The position numbers were made by a program, and so were the translations under genes. From Micromonospora sp. WMMA1363 (GTDB lineage: Bacteria > Actinomycetota > Actinomycetes > Mycobacteriales > Micromonosporaceae), in the NCBI RefSeq assembly GCF_030345795.1, contig NZ_JAUALB010000001.1, forward strand, positions 2,537,001-2,601,000: 64,000 nt of DNA, given 5' to 3'. Under the pieces are notes generated by a model that was given only the letters and a program-made list of their open reading frames with translations, had not been told where the DNA came from and did no database searches. This document shows positions 32,100-41,744 of this stretch, one piece after another (position 1 is the stretch's first letter; every line of letters starts with the position of its first letter).

Positions 32100-34964
32100 T
32101 CAGATCAGCCGCAGGTCACGGGCCCGGCGGACGGCCTCGCGCCGGCGCGTGGCGTCAAGCTTGCGGTAGATGTTGCGCACGTGGGTCTTGACCGTGTTAA
32201 CGGACAGGGACAGTTCAGCGGCTATCTCCACGTTGGACAGAAGGCTCTGCAGGTATCGCAGGATGGTCAGCTCGCGCTCGGTGAGCGGCTCGTCGAGCAC
32301 GGCGGGCCCGGCCCCGGTCCCCACCCGCTCCGCCGGCTCGTCCGCACCGCGCACCAGGTCGTCCACCGTGGGCCAGTGCGCCGTGCCCGTGTCCAGGTGC
32401 GCCGCCAGCAGGTCGCGAAGGCCTGGGTCCGCGTGAGCGAACGGCCGGCGGACGCCCTCCGGCCCGGCCAGGTCGAGGGCCCGCTCCAGCACCCGCCGGG
32501 CCCGCCGCTCGTCGCCCGCGCGCCCGGCGAGCACCGCGTCCAGCACCGCAGCCTCCAGGCGTACCGGCAGTGGCCAGCCGTCCGCCTCCACCGCCTGCCA
32601 GTCGGGCAGGGCGGCCTCGGCGGCTCGGACGTCACCCGCCCGCAGTTCGACCCGGGCGAGACCGACGGCGAGCACGGCGTCGTCGCCAGCGTCAGCGAGC
32701 AGGTCCCGGGCGGCCTCCAGGTCACCCCGGGCCCCCCGCAGATCCGCTTCGGCGACGCGCAGCCACCGCTCGGGTTCACCCGCCTCGGACCGCTCGGCCA
32801 ACCGGTCCCGCGCGGCGGCGAGCGCCCGCTGCCCGCCCGCCAGGTCACCGGCGTCCCGCAGCAGGTGGGCCCGGCACAGCCCAGCCACCGCCCCGCCGTC
32901 CGGTTCCCCCGACGCCGGCTCCGCCAGCGCCAGATTCGCCTCGGTCTCCTCGGGCTGGTCGCGATACAGCGCCACGACGGCCAGCGCCAGGTACGCGTAC
33001 CCGCGGTCGGTCCGACAGGACCAGCCCTGGCACGGCGGCAGGGCGAGCGCCGCCCGGGCGGACGCCTCTGCCTCCCGCAGCCCGCCGCGCACCGCGCTCA
33101 ACACCGCCACCCGGCTCGCACCGACCAGTTCGGTCCGCGTCCGGCCGGTCGTCCGCGCTGCCGCGAGCGCGACCCCCAGATGCGTCTCCGCGCTCCGCAG
33201 GTCGCCGTCGGCGAGGTCGGCCAAGCCGAGCGCGGTACCCGCCACCGCCCGCACGTCGGCGTCCTCGGCGCCGGCCCCGCGCGGCTCGGGCTGCGGGGCC
33301 GGCGCCGCGAGCAGCCGGTCCACCGGCTCCGGGCCGGGCGGCACCGCCGCCGGACGGGAGGCGAGCAGCCGGGTCGCGGCGTCGCGGACCGCCCTCGAAT
33401 CAGCGGACCGGCGGGCCACCGCCAGTTCCACCGCCGTGGCCAGCCGGACGAACCGCTCCCGGCGGGGCACGGGCAGCGACCGGGCCAGCTGCGCGGCGCG
33501 GCGCAGATACCCGGTGGCGGCCGGCACGTCCCCGGCGTGGGCGCGTTCCGCGGCACAGGCCAACGCCAGTTCCGGGTCCCCCGCCATGGCCTCGGCGGGC
33601 GGCGACGCGGCCGCCGGCGCCGGCCCGTCCGGGCCCACCGGATCATACGGGGCCAGCTCGGGCCAGCTCATCACAAACAGCTCGGTGGCCCGGGCCCAGT
33701 CCGCGCCGGCGAGCGCGTGCCGCAGCCCGTCGGCGGGTCGCCCGTTGTCGGCGTACCAGCCGGCAGCACGCAGGTGCAGCTCCCGCAGGTCGTCGGGGGG
33801 CAGCCGACCCAGCTCGGTGTGCAGCAGGTCGGCGAGCAGCGGATGGCAGCGGTACCAGGGCGGCCGGCCGTCGCCCCGCAGTAGCGGACCGCCCTCGCCG
33901 GACAGGGTGGCCAGGGCCGCCTCGGCGTCGCCGCGGCCGGTGAGCGCGTCGGCCAGCCCGGCGCAGACCGCGTCCGCCACCGCCGCACGACGCAGCACTT
34001 CCCGGTCGTCGGGGTCAAGCCCGGCGAGCACCTCGCCGCGCAGGTAGTCGGCGACGTCCGGCTGGTCGCCGCCGAACTGCTCGACCCAGCGGTCCGGGTC
34101 CGGCTGCCCGTGCAGGGCCAGCGCCGCGAACCGCAGTGGCGCCGGCCAACCACCGGTCCGCTCCCGCAGCCGGCGTACGCCCCCCGCCGGAAGCGCCACC
34201 CCGTGCGCGGTGAGCAGGTCGGCTGTCTCGTCCGCGGTGAACGCCAGCTGATCCGGGCCGACCTCGGTCAGCTCGCCGGCCAGCCGCCACCGGTGCACCG
34301 CCAGCGGCACGCCGGCCCGGGTACCGGCCACCAGCCGGAATCGCTGCTCGGCGTGTCGGAGCAGAAACTCCAGACCGGTGACCGCCGCCGGATCGGCCAC
34401 CCGGTGCAGATCGTCCAGGACCAGCAGCACCGGCCGTTCCCGGGCGGCGAGGGCCGCGGCCAGCAGTTCCAGCTGGTCCGGACGGGGTGGCCGGTCGGGC
34501 AGCGGCGGGCCACCCCCCGGGTCCTCGACGGCCCGCAGTGCCGCCACCAGGTACGACCACAGGCGATCGCCGTCGTCACCGCACTCCACCGACACCCAGC
34601 CCAGGTCGACCCGGCCCGGACCCGGACCCGGGCCGGCGGCCCCGAAGTCGCCCGGCGGGACGCTCCCGGGCGACGTGTCCCGGTCCCGGGCTCCGTCCGC
34701 GGCCCCGGTCACCGGCCCGCCGCGGACCGGATCCCGGCCGGCCACGCCGGCGGCCCGGAACCAGGAGGCGAGCAGAGTGGTTTTTCCCCAGCCGGCCGGC
34801 GCGGCGACGAGGGTCACCGGCGCGGCCGTCCCCGCGTCCAGCGCCCGCAGCAGCCGGGGCCGGAGCACCACCGGTTCGGGCAGCGTGGGCGGGCTCAGCC
34901 GGGACGCCAGCACCGGCGTACCCGGTCCCGTGGCGCTCGCGATCTCCCGTCGGCCCTCCGGCAC
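32100..34964 (-). CDS. Large MalT-like LuxR-family regulator (LAL type)
   Basis: A regulator of about 954 residues: an N-terminal ATPase with Walker A APAGWGKTTLL near residue 55 and Walker B VLLVLDDLHRV near 185, a long helical TPR-like sensor region, and a C-terminal LuxR helix-turn-helix (LTERELTILRYLQSLLSNVEIAAELSLSVNTVKTHVRNIYRKL) in the last 65 residues. LAL proteins are ATP- and inducer-dependent activators, often of sugar use or secondary metabolism. The GTG at 34964 is a compromise; a TTG at 35024 would add 20 Gly/Arg-rich residues and neither has a clear ribosome site. The C-terminal end is certain. The target is unknown. Confidence 0.88.
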   Translation of the reverse strand: MPEGRREIASATGPGTPVLASRLSPPTLPEPVVLRPRLLRALDAGTAAPVTLVAAPAGWGKTTLLASWFRAAGVAGRDPVRGGPVTGAADGARDRDTSPGSVPPGDFGAAGPGPGPGRVDLGWVSVECGDDGDRLWSYLVAALRAVEDPGGGPPLPDRPPRPDQLELLAAALAARERPVLLVLDDLHRVADPAAVTGLEFLLRHAEQRFRLVAGTRAGVPLAVHRWRLAGELTEVGPDQLAFTADETADLLTAHGVALPAGGVRRLRERTGGWPAPLRFAALALHGQPDPDRWVEQFGGDQPDVADYLRGEVLAGLDPDDREVLRRAAVADAVCAGLADALTGRGDAEAALATLSGEGGPLLRGDGRPPWYRCHPLLADLLHTELGRLPPDDLRELHLRAAGWYADNGRPADGLRHALAGADWARATELFVMSWPELAPYDPVGPDGPAPAAASPPAEAMAGDPELALACAAERAHAGDVPAATGYLRRAAQLARSLPVPRRERFVRLATAVELAVARRSADSRAVRDAATRLLASRPAAVPPGPEPVDRLLAAPAPQPEPRGAGAEDADVRAVAGTALGLADLADGDLRSAETHLGVALAAARTTGRTRTELVGASRVAVLSAVRGGLREAEASARAALALPPCQGWSCRTDRGYAYLALAVVALYRDQPEETEANLALAEPASGEPDGGAVAGLCRAHLLRDAGDLAGGQRALAAARDRLAERSEAGEPERWLRVAEADLRGARGDLEAARDLLADAGDDAVLAVGLARVELRAGDVRAAEAALPDWQAVEADGWPLPVRLEAAVLDAVLAGRAGDERRARRVLERALDLAGPEGVRRPFAHADPGLRDLLAAHLDTGTAHWPTVDDLVRGADEPAERVGTGAGPAVLDEPLTERELTILRYLQSLLSNVEIAAELSLSVNTVKTHVRNIYRKLDATRRREAVRRARDLRLI

Positions 34965-35142
34965 CCAGCCCCACCCCCACCGCCCGCGTCCGCGTCCGCT
35001 CCCCCCACGTCCTGCGGCCGGCAATTACCCGACCGACGCCGGTTCACCCCTTCCGGGGGAGCCCGCTTCACCCCACCCCGGCCAACCCTGGCCATAGCCG
35101 GTGGTCACCGCCGGGTCGGCACTGACGAGACGGGAGTCGCGG

Positions 35143-35592
35143 GTGGGACGTAGCGGACAGCGGGCGGGGATCGCCGCCGGTGCGTTGGCGGCGACATTGG
35201 TCGGGGTGAGCGCGCGGGCCGCGGCGCGGACGCTGGCCGGCCGCGCGTCCCGGATCCGCCGGGACGCCGAACCACCCCCCGCTGGATGGCAGGTGGTGAC
35301 GGTCGACCGGACGCCCGGCGAGGTACTGCCCGGCGGGCGGTGGCCGGAGCCACTGCGGCGGCTCGGCGGCAGCGTCCAGGTGCGGGCGCGGACGGCCCCC
35401 GGTCACCGGGGTACCGAACTGGCCGCGCGGCCGCTGTCCGGCGCACCGCCCCCGGGGCTCGCCGCCCACCTGGTCGGCGACGACCCCGCCCGGATGGTCC
35501 GGGCCGCGCTGCGGCAGGCCAAGCAGCTCACCGAGACGGGCGAGGTGCTGCGCGCCGACCGTACGCCGATGGACCGGGGGCCGGCCGGATGA
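35143..35592 (+). CDS. Hypothetical protein coupled to an alcohol dehydrogenase
   Basis: A 149-residue protein with one hydrophobic stretch near the N-terminus (AGIAAGALAATLVGVSARAAARTL) and an SRPBCC-like body (GWQVVTVDRTPGEVLPGGRWPEPLRRLGGSVQVRART), then a tail rich in charged residues ending MDRGPAG. The GTG at 35143 follows CGGGAG; a GTG at 35101 lacks a signal. Its stop overlaps the ATG of the dehydrogenase gene (ATGA), so the two are translated together, suggesting a membrane-linked partner of the enzyme. Confidence 0.65.
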   Translation: MGRSGQRAGIAAGALAATLVGVSARAAARTLAGRASRIRRDAEPPPAGWQVVTVDRTPGEVLPGGRWPEPLRRLGGSVQVRARTAPGHRGTELAARPLSGAPPPGLAAHLVGDDPARMVRAALRQAKQLTETGEVLRADRTPMDRGPAG

Positions 35593-36797
35593 GGGCGCTG
35601 TGCTGGACGGGCACCGGTCAGGTGGCGGTGCGGCAGGTACCCGATCCGGAGCTGCGCAACGGTCACGACGCGATCGTTCGGGTGCGGCAGAGCGCCACCT
35701 GCGGCGGCGACCTGCCGCTGCTGGCCGGGCGGCCACCGTACCTGGCCGTGGGCGAGGTACTGGGGCACGAGTTCCTCGGCGAGGTCGTCGCGGTGGGGCC
35801 GGAGGTGCGCCGGCACCGCGTCGGCGACCGGGTGGTGGTCAGCGCCTCGGTCGCCTGCGGCGGCTGCTGGTACTGCCGCGGCGGGCAGCCGTCGTGCTGC
35901 GACAACGGCAGCCTGGAGCCGGAGGCGGGCGAAGCGGCGTACGGGCACCCCGTCCCCGGGGCCTTCGGACGTCCCCGGGCCGCGGGTGGGTTCGCCGGGA
36001 GCCACGCCGAGTATGTCCGCGTGCCGTACGCCGACGTCGGCGCGTTCGAGGTGCCGGACGCGGTCAGCGACGACCGGGCGCTCTTCGCCTCGGACTCCGC
36101 CCCGGCCGGCTGGATGGCGGCCGACCTGGGCGGGGTACGCCCGGGCGACGTGGTGGCGGTCTGGGGTGCCGGGGCGGTCGGTCAGCTCACCGCCCGGTCC
36201 GCCGGGCTGCTCGGGGCGGAACGGGTCATCGTCGTCGACACCGAGGACGACCGGCTGCGCATGGCGGAACGGCACAGCGGAGCGGAGACCGTCGACCCGC
36301 GCCGCGCCGACGTGCCCGCCGAGTTGCGCGAACGGACCGGCGGCCGGGGGCCGGACGTGTGTGTGGAAGCGGTCGGCCCGGCCTGGGATGGGCAGGTCCG
36401 GTCGCTGGCCGAACGGTTCGTCGGCGCCGGGGAACGCCCGCCGGCGGTCCGCGAGGCGGTGCACGCCTGCCGCAAGGGCGGGACGGTCGTCGTGCTCGGC
36501 GAGTTCACCGGGCACGTCGACGCCTTCCCGTTGGGTGCGGTCACCGCCAAGGGGTTGTCCGTGCGGAGCGCCCGGCAGCACGGGCAACGGTACGTTCCGA
36601 TGCTGCTGGAGCGGATGGCCCGCGACGAGTTGCGCACCGAACACCTCGCGACCCACCGGCTGCCGCTGGAACAGGGCGCGCTCGGATACGCCCTGTTCCG
36701 GGACCGGCGGGACGGCTGTGTGCGGGCCGTGCTCAACCCGGACCTGCCGCCGGGTATCGCGGGAGCGGGGTCGGTGGCAGACTCGGCGGATGCGTGA
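35589..36797 (+). CDS. Zinc-dependent alcohol dehydrogenase family enzyme
   Basis: A 402-residue MDR dehydrogenase of the formaldehyde/threonine dehydrogenase-like branch. The catalytic zinc ligand Cys is in SATCGGDLPLL near residue 38, with GHEFLGEV near 62. The structural zinc Cys set is CGGCWYCRGGQPSC near residues 97-110. The Rossmann loop is VWGAGAVGQLTAR near 190 and a co-factor segment is VIVVDTEDDRL near 213, with Asp favouring NAD. An insertion after 256 is typical of this branch. It overlaps the genes on both sides and so belongs to a three-gene operon. Confidence 0.88.
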   Translation: MRALCWTGTGQVAVRQVPDPELRNGHDAIVRVRQSATCGGDLPLLAGRPPYLAVGEVLGHEFLGEVVAVGPEVRRHRVGDRVVVSASVACGGCWYCRGGQPSCCDNGSLEPEAGEAAYGHPVPGAFGRPRAAGGFAGSHAEYVRVPYADVGAFEVPDAVSDDRALFASDSAPAGWMAADLGGVRPGDVVAVWGAGAVGQLTARSAGLLGAERVIVVDTEDDRLRMAERHSGAETVDPRRADVPAELRERTGGRGPDVCVEAVGPAWDGQVRSLAERFVGAGERPPAVREAVHACRKGGTVVVLGEFTGHVDAFPLGAVTAKGLSVRSARQHGQRYVPMLLERMARDELRTEHLATHRLPLEQGALGYALFRDRRDGCVRAVLNPDLPPGIAGAGSVADSADA

Positions 36798-37959
36798 GGA
36801 TCGGACGTACGACCTCGTCCTGTTCGGGGCCACCGGTTTCACCGGTCGCCTGACCGCCGAGTACCTCGCCCGGCACGCGCCGGCCGGGCTGCGCTGGGCC
36901 CTGGCCGGGCGTAATCCCACCAAGCTCGCCGCCGTCCGAGACCAGCTCGCCGCGATCGACTCGGCGCTGGCGGACCTGCCCCTGCTCGGCGCCGACGTCA
37001 CCGACGCGGAGTCGCTGCGGGCGGTGGCCGAAGGCAGTCGGGTTGTCGCCACCACCGTCGGCCCGTACGTCCACCACGGCGAGCCACTCGTCGCGGCGTG
37101 CGCCCGGGCGGGCACCGACTACCTGGACATCACCGGGGAGCCCGAGTTCGTCGACCTGATGTATGTACGGCACCACGCCGAGGCGGTCCGCACCGGTTCC
37201 CGCCTGGTGCACACGTGCGGGTTCGACTCGATCCCGTACGACCTGGGCGTCTGGTTCACCCTGAAGCACCTGCCGACGGATGTGCCGATCACCGTCGACG
37301 GTTTCGTCCGGGCCGGTGCGCGGTTCTCCGCCGGTACGTACCACTCGGCGCTGACCGCGTTCTCCCGTAGCGGCGAGACGAGCCGCGCCGCGAAGGCCCG
37401 CCGGGCGGTGGAGCCGCGGCTGGAGGGTCGGCAGGCCCGTGCGCTACCCGGCCGGATCGCCCGCTCGCCGGAGCTGGGCATGTGGACGGTGCCGCTGCCG
37501 ACCATCGACCCGCAGGTGGTGCGCCGCTCGGCCGCCGCCCGGCCGGAATACGGCCCGGACTTCCGGTACCGGCACTTCGCGGCGGTGAAGCGGCTGCCGA
37601 CGGTGCTGGCCGGCGCGGCCGGGCTGGGGGTGGTGGTCGGTCTGGTGAAGCTGCCACCGACCCGACGCTGGCTGCTCGGGCGGTTCTCCTCCGGGCAGGG
37701 TCCGAGCCCGGAGCACCGGGCCCGGTCCTGGTTCCGGGTGCGGTTCCTGGCCGAGGGGGGAGGTCAGCGGGTGCAGACCGAGGTGGCCGGCGGCGACCCG
37801 GGTTACGACGAGACCGCCAAGATGCTCGCCGAGTCGGCGCTCTGCCTGGCCCTGGACGACCTGCCGTCGACGTCCGGCCAGCTGACCCCGGTGACGGCGA
37901 TGGGAGATGCGCTGCTGGATCGCCTCCAGCGGGCCGACATCACCTTCCGCGTCCGGTGA
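36790..37959 (+). CDS. Saccharopine dehydrogenase-like NAD(P)-binding protein (trans-acting enoyl reductase type)
   Basis: A 389-residue Rossmann protein. It starts with the dinucleotide loop LVLFGATGFTGRLTAEYLA at about residues 9-27 and contains DYLDITGEPEFVD near 115 and TCGFDSIPYDLGVW near 140, hallmarks of the saccharopine-dehydrogenase-like group that includes mycobacterial trans-acting enoyl reductases. The weakly hydrophobic stretch near 275-300 (VLAGAAGLGVVVGLVKL) suggests a membrane contact. The ATG overlaps the previous stop by 8 bases. Together with its upstream partners it may modify a lipid-like or ketone substrate; this is inference. Confidence 0.82.
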   Translation: MREDRTYDLVLFGATGFTGRLTAEYLARHAPAGLRWALAGRNPTKLAAVRDQLAAIDSALADLPLLGADVTDAESLRAVAEGSRVVATTVGPYVHHGEPLVAACARAGTDYLDITGEPEFVDLMYVRHHAEAVRTGSRLVHTCGFDSIPYDLGVWFTLKHLPTDVPITVDGFVRAGARFSAGTYHSALTAFSRSGETSRAAKARRAVEPRLEGRQARALPGRIARSPELGMWTVPLPTIDPQVVRRSAAARPEYGPDFRYRHFAAVKRLPTVLAGAAGLGVVVGLVKLPPTRRWLLGRFSSGQGPSPEHRARSWFRVRFLAEGGGQRVQTEVAGGDPGYDETAKMLAESALCLALDDLPSTSGQLTPVTAMGDALLDRLQRADITFRVR

Positions 37960-38239
37960 GTTGCCGGGCCCTCTCCTTGACGCCGGAGGTCGTGGGCGAG
38001 GAAGGGCCCCGTCACGGTCACGGTCACCGGGCGGACGGTCGACGCCGCTGCGCTGCCGTACGACGTCCCGGACCAGCGGCGGTTACCGTACCCCGGCCCG
38101 GATCGGCCGGCGCACCGCGCGGGCCTGGGGCCATGGGCTCGCTGCGGGCGGGCGGGGCTGGGCGGGCCGGAGCTGAGCGGGACGCGACGGTAGCATCTGG
38201 TGGTCCACCTGACGTCCGGACGGAGGCGTACGGAGCAGC

Positions 38240-39523
38240 ATGCTCGACATGGAGTTGATCCGGAAGGATCGCGACGCGGTGGCGTCCGCGCTGGCCAAGC
38301 GGATGGACCTGGCGGAGGTGACCCACGCGCTGGACGAGATCCAGCAGCTCGACCAGCAGCGGCGCGGCCTGATCACCGAGATCGACGGCGAGCGCCAGCG
38401 CCGCAAGGCCGAGGCTCGGGCGTACGCGGAGGCCAAGCGGGCCGGCCGCGAGCCGGAGGTCGCGGCCCCGGAGGCCGGCCGGAGGCAGATCGCCGAGTTG
38501 GAAACCGAGCTGGACGAGGTGCAGTCACGGCTGCGGGACCGGATGAGCGAACTGCCCAACCTGCCCGCCGACGACGTCGTGCCCGGCGGCAAGGAGGCCA
38601 ACCGGGTCGTCAAGACGTTCGGCGAACCGCCGGCGATCGAGAAGGTCCGCGACCACGTCGAGCTGAGCCGGATGCTGGGCCTGGTCGACCACGAGCGGGG
38701 CGTGAAGCTCGGCGGTTCCGGGTTCTGGATGTACACCGGCCTGGGCGCCCGGCTGGAGTGGGCGCTGGTCAACTGGCTGATCGAGCGGAACGTCGAGGCC
38801 GGGTACGAGTTCCTGCTCCCACCGCACCTGCTGCTGGACACGGCCGGGTTCGCCGCCGGCCAGTTCCCCAAGTTCTACGACGACGTCTACCACCTGGACC
38901 GGCGGTCCGCGCCGCGCGGGCAGTTCCTGCTGCCCACCGCGGAGACGGCGATCCTCGGGGCGTACCAGGACGAAATCCTGGAAACCGCGAAGCTGCCGTT
39001 GAAGGTGTTCGCGTACACCCCTTGTTACCGGCGGGAGGCGGCCGGCTCACACTCGGACGAGCGGGGCACGGTCCGGGGCCACCAGTTCAACAAGGTCGAG
39101 ATCTTCCAGTTCGCCCTGCCGGAGCAGGCCGACGCGGCGTTGGAGGCGATGATCGGGCACGCGGAGAGCCTGGTCGAGGCCCTGGGCCTGCACTACCAGC
39201 GCAGCCTCCTCGCCGCCGGTGACGCCAGTGCGGCGATGCGCAAGACTCTCGACATCGAGGTGTGGATGCCGAGCACCGGCAGGTACAAGGAGGTCTCGTC
39301 GGTCTCCTGGGGCGGCGACTACCAGGCCCGGCGGGCAGCGATCCGCTACCGGGAGCGGGGCGGCAAGCAGACCCGCTTCGTGCACACGCTGAACGGCTCC
39401 GCCCTGGCCACCAGCCGGCTCTTCCCGGCGATCCTGGAGCAGTTCCAGCAGCCCGACGGCTCGGTCCTGGTCCCCGAGGTGCTCCGCGACCGGCTGGGCT
39501 CCGACCGCCTCACCCCGCGCTGA
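38240..39523 (+). CDS. serS: Serine--tRNA ligase
   Basis: A class II synthetase of 427 residues. The N-terminal coiled-coil arm that holds the long variable arm of tRNA-Ser spans about residues 30-100. Motif 2 reads YTPCYRREAAGSHSDERGTVRGHQFNKVEIFQ near residue 257, and motif 3 is near 380 (LNGSALATSRLFPAILEQFQQPDGSVLVPEVL). The ATG at 38240 has an AGGCGTACGGAG region before it. It is monocistronic, with a 280-base upstream spacer. An IS110-family element starts about 25 bases after its stop. Confidence 0.97.
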   Translation: MLDMELIRKDRDAVASALAKRMDLAEVTHALDEIQQLDQQRRGLITEIDGERQRRKAEARAYAEAKRAGREPEVAAPEAGRRQIAELETELDEVQSRLRDRMSELPNLPADDVVPGGKEANRVVKTFGEPPAIEKVRDHVELSRMLGLVDHERGVKLGGSGFWMYTGLGARLEWALVNWLIERNVEAGYEFLLPPHLLLDTAGFAAGQFPKFYDDVYHLDRRSAPRGQFLLPTAETAILGAYQDEILETAKLPLKVFAYTPCYRREAAGSHSDERGTVRGHQFNKVEIFQFALPEQADAALEAMIGHAESLVEALGLHYQRSLLAAGDASAAMRKTLDIEVWMPSTGRYKEVSSVSWGGDYQARRAAIRYRERGGKQTRFVHTLNGSALATSRLFPAILEQFQQPDGSVLVPEVLRDRLGSDRLTPR

Positions 39524-39565
39524 CCTCGAGCGGCGGGGCCGGGGGGGGTGTCCCTATGGGTTTTG

Positions 39566-40773
39566 TCAAGCCGCGAGGCGGGGTTCGTCCGCCGGTTTCG
39601 GCTGGTATGGGGTCTTGGTGCGCAGCATGGCGTGTAGGACGTCGACGCGGCGTCGGGCGAGGCAGATGAGGGCGGCGTTGTGTTTCTTGCCCTCGGCGCG
39701 TTTCCGGTCGTAGTAGGTGCGGCTGGTCGGGTCGGTCAGGGCGGCGAACGCGGACAGGAAGAACGCGCGTTTGAGCTGCTTGTTGCCGCCCTTGGGTGGG
39801 TGCTCGCCGCGGATGCTGGTGCCGGAGCGGCGGGTGACTGGGGCCAGGCCGGCGTAGGCGGCGAGGTGGCCGGAGGTGGGGAAGGTGGTGCCGTCGCCGA
39901 CTTCGAGCAGGATGCGGGCTGCGGTCCTGACGCCGATGCCGGGCATCGAGGTCAGGACCCCGGCAAGAGGGTGCGCATCAAGCATCCCCTCAACCTGTTC
40001 GGCGACTTGGTCACGCTGGTGCAGCAGGTCACGCAGGTTGTCAGCCAGTCGCGGCAGGACGGTCTCGGCCGCCGCGGTGCCAGGCACGACGACGGTCTGC
40101 GCGTCGAGCGCGGTGAGGATCTGCGCGACCAGGCGTACGCCTATGCGTGGCGCACGCTTCTTGACCATCTCGACCAGTTTCGTCCGGCCGGCCTTGCGCA
40201 GCCCGGCTGGTCCACCGCACTGCGACAGCAGCTCCAGCACGGCTGGATGCTGCAGTTTCGGGCCCAGGACCCGCTCCAGCGGCGGGTGGATCTGGGTGAG
40301 CAGACCACGAATCCGGTTGGAGATCCGGGTGACCTCGCCGGCGAGGTCGTCGTCGTAGCCGACCAGGACTTCCAGCTCAGCGAGGGCGTCGTCGCCGGCG
40401 TCGACGCGGCGCAGCGTGTGCGGCAGGGTGCGGGCGGCGTCGGCGATCACGTAGGCGTCGCGGGCGTCGGTCTTCGCGGTGCCGGGGTGCAGGTCGGCCA
40501 GTCGGCGCATGACCAGGCCGGGCAGGTAGGCCACCTGATGCCCACACACGCGCGGGCCACCGCCACGGGCAGCGCGCCGATCGATGCGGGCTGGTCGACC
40601 ACCATCAGGACCCGGCCGTGCCGGGCGAGCTTGTCGAACAGTTTCCGCAGGCCGGCCTCGGTATTGGGCAGCGTAGCGTCGTGCAGCCGCTTCCCTTCCG
40701 GGGTTAGCGCGACCGCATGGTGTCCTTCCTTGCCGACATCCAGTCCGATAAAGACGCCGTACTCGTCGTACAA
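39566..40773 (-). pseudogene. IS110-family transposase with an internal frameshift
   Basis: The protein is read in two frames. The N-terminal RuvC-like part is in one frame (VFIGLDVGKEGHHAVAL, and VVDQPASIGALPVAVARAC, giving the first acidic catalytic residues) from a TTG at 40773 with a GGGGAGG ribosome site. From VAYLPGLVMRRLADLHPGTAKTDARDAYVIADAAR onward, with the later D residues and the C-terminal serine domain (PGIGVRTAARILLEVGD, then RRSGTSIRGEHPPKGGNKQL), it continues in another frame. The switch lies at a TGTGTG run (40543-40549, minus strand); removing two bases restores the usual sequence. A programmed -1 slip is possible but unusual for IS110, so it is probably inactive. Confidence 0.8.
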
Positions 40774-40960
40774 CGCTGTGCCTCCCCAACTGCTACCGTG
40801 GCTCGGCCGCTGGTCAGCGTCGGACTGCCGGCATCCACGTTACGAAGAGACCTACCCCGCACGCGGGGCGGCCGGGTCCCTATCAGCGGTCCGCCGACGC
40901 CACCCGGCCCGGCGACAACACCCCCCGGATCATGCGTACGACAGGGGCGGTTAGTCATAC
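40774..40960 (-). ncRNA. Candidate bridge RNA segment of the IS110 element
   Basis: IS110-group elements carry, between the left end and the transposase start, a structured RNA whose loops pair with donor and target DNA. The corresponding 190-base segment here has no coding frame and several hairpins, such as CCCCGC-AC-GCGGGG at 40855-40868. The call rests on family position and local structure only. Confidence 0.45.
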
Positions 40961-41100
40961 CGAGCCGGGCGACCGAGCAGTCCCCGGCTGGGGACGATCA
41001 AAAAGGTAACGGGGGAATCCGGTTCCGCCGCTCGCCGGCGCTCCGCGGTGTCGGGATGGGGCCACTTCTGCCGCCGCAGGCGTTGCAGCGGCTCTGTGCC

Positions 41101-41721
41101 TTACCCCTGAGCGAGGGTCGCCAGCTGGCGGGTGAGCGCCTCACCGTCGAGGAAGCCGTGGTGGATGACCGTGCCGGCGCGGTCGAGGATGACGAAGGTA
41201 CTCTGCTCGACCACCTCGAAGCGGCGCCACAACGCGCCCGCCCGGTCGTCGAGCTGTGGCACGCCGGCCAGCTCGAACTCGGTGACGAAGTCCTTCATCG
41301 CCCGCTGCTGGCCGAGGCCGGCGACACCGATGACCGGCACGGTGTCGCGGTACCGCGGGGCCACCTCCGCGACCGTCCACGCCTGGCTGGCGCAGGTGGC
41401 GCACCACGGCGCCCAGAACCACAGCACCACTGGTCTCCCGGCCAGCCTGGCGGCGTCGAAGGCCGTCCCGTCGAGGGTCTTCGCGGCGAATGTCAGCGTG
41501 GCCGGCACGGTCACCGGCCGCTGGGCCGGGCTCGACACCGGCACCGACGGGGTACCGGTCGCCGACGGGGCGCCGGTGGCGGCCAGCGTGCCGCCGGTCG
41601 GGGACGCCTCGTCGTTGGGCCCGGCGGTGGCGGGTACGCCGCCGTCCCCGCCGCACGCCGCCGTGCCGAGCAGGGCGACCGCCGTCACGGTCGCCAGGAC
41701 GGTACCCGACAGCCGTCGCAT
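41101..41721 (-). CDS. TlpA-like thioredoxin-fold lipoprotein
   Basis: A 206-residue exported protein. The signal peptide MRRLSGTVLATVTAVALLGTAAC carries a lipobox with Cys near residue 23, followed by a Thr/Ala/Pro linker. The thioredoxin-like domain (about 70-206) holds the redox motif CATC in WFWAPWCATCASQAW near residue 112. It would act on the outer face of the membrane, reducing or oxidising thiols or cofactors. The ATG follows GGGAGG. It is the third gene of an operon, 23 bases after the NuoF-like gene, so electrons from that pair may be passed to it. The operon link is position-based. Confidence 0.85.
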   Translation of the reverse strand: MRRLSGTVLATVTAVALLGTAACGGDGGVPATAGPNDEASPTGGTLAATGAPSATGTPSVPVSSPAQRPVTVPATLTFAAKTLDGTAFDAARLAGRPVVLWFWAPWCATCASQAWTVAEVAPRYRDTVPVIGVAGLGQQRAMKDFVTEFELAGVPQLDDRAGALWRRFEVVEQSTFVILDRAGTVIHHGFLDGEALTRQLATLAQG

Positions 41722-41744
41722 CGGTGCCTCCCGTCGGTATGGGG

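Larger units (their letters stand above)
39546..40970 (-). mobile_element. IS110-family insertion sequence, transposase frameshifted
   Basis: About 1.4 kb, typical for IS110. It holds a DEDD-type transposase gene on the minus strand and about 190 bases of non-coding sequence on its 5' side. No inverted repeats or target duplication are seen, as expected for this family. The right boundary just after TTGACAAAACCCATAGGGAC and the left boundary near GGTATGACTAACC are estimates. The element lies between serS and the redox operon. Confidence 0.75.

Noticed and set aside
40855..40868. CCCCGC-AC-GCGGGG palindrome, similar to the core of a CRISPR repeat
   Set aside because: It lacks the flanking repeat ends and lies inside the non-coding part of an IS110 element, where such hairpins are expected.
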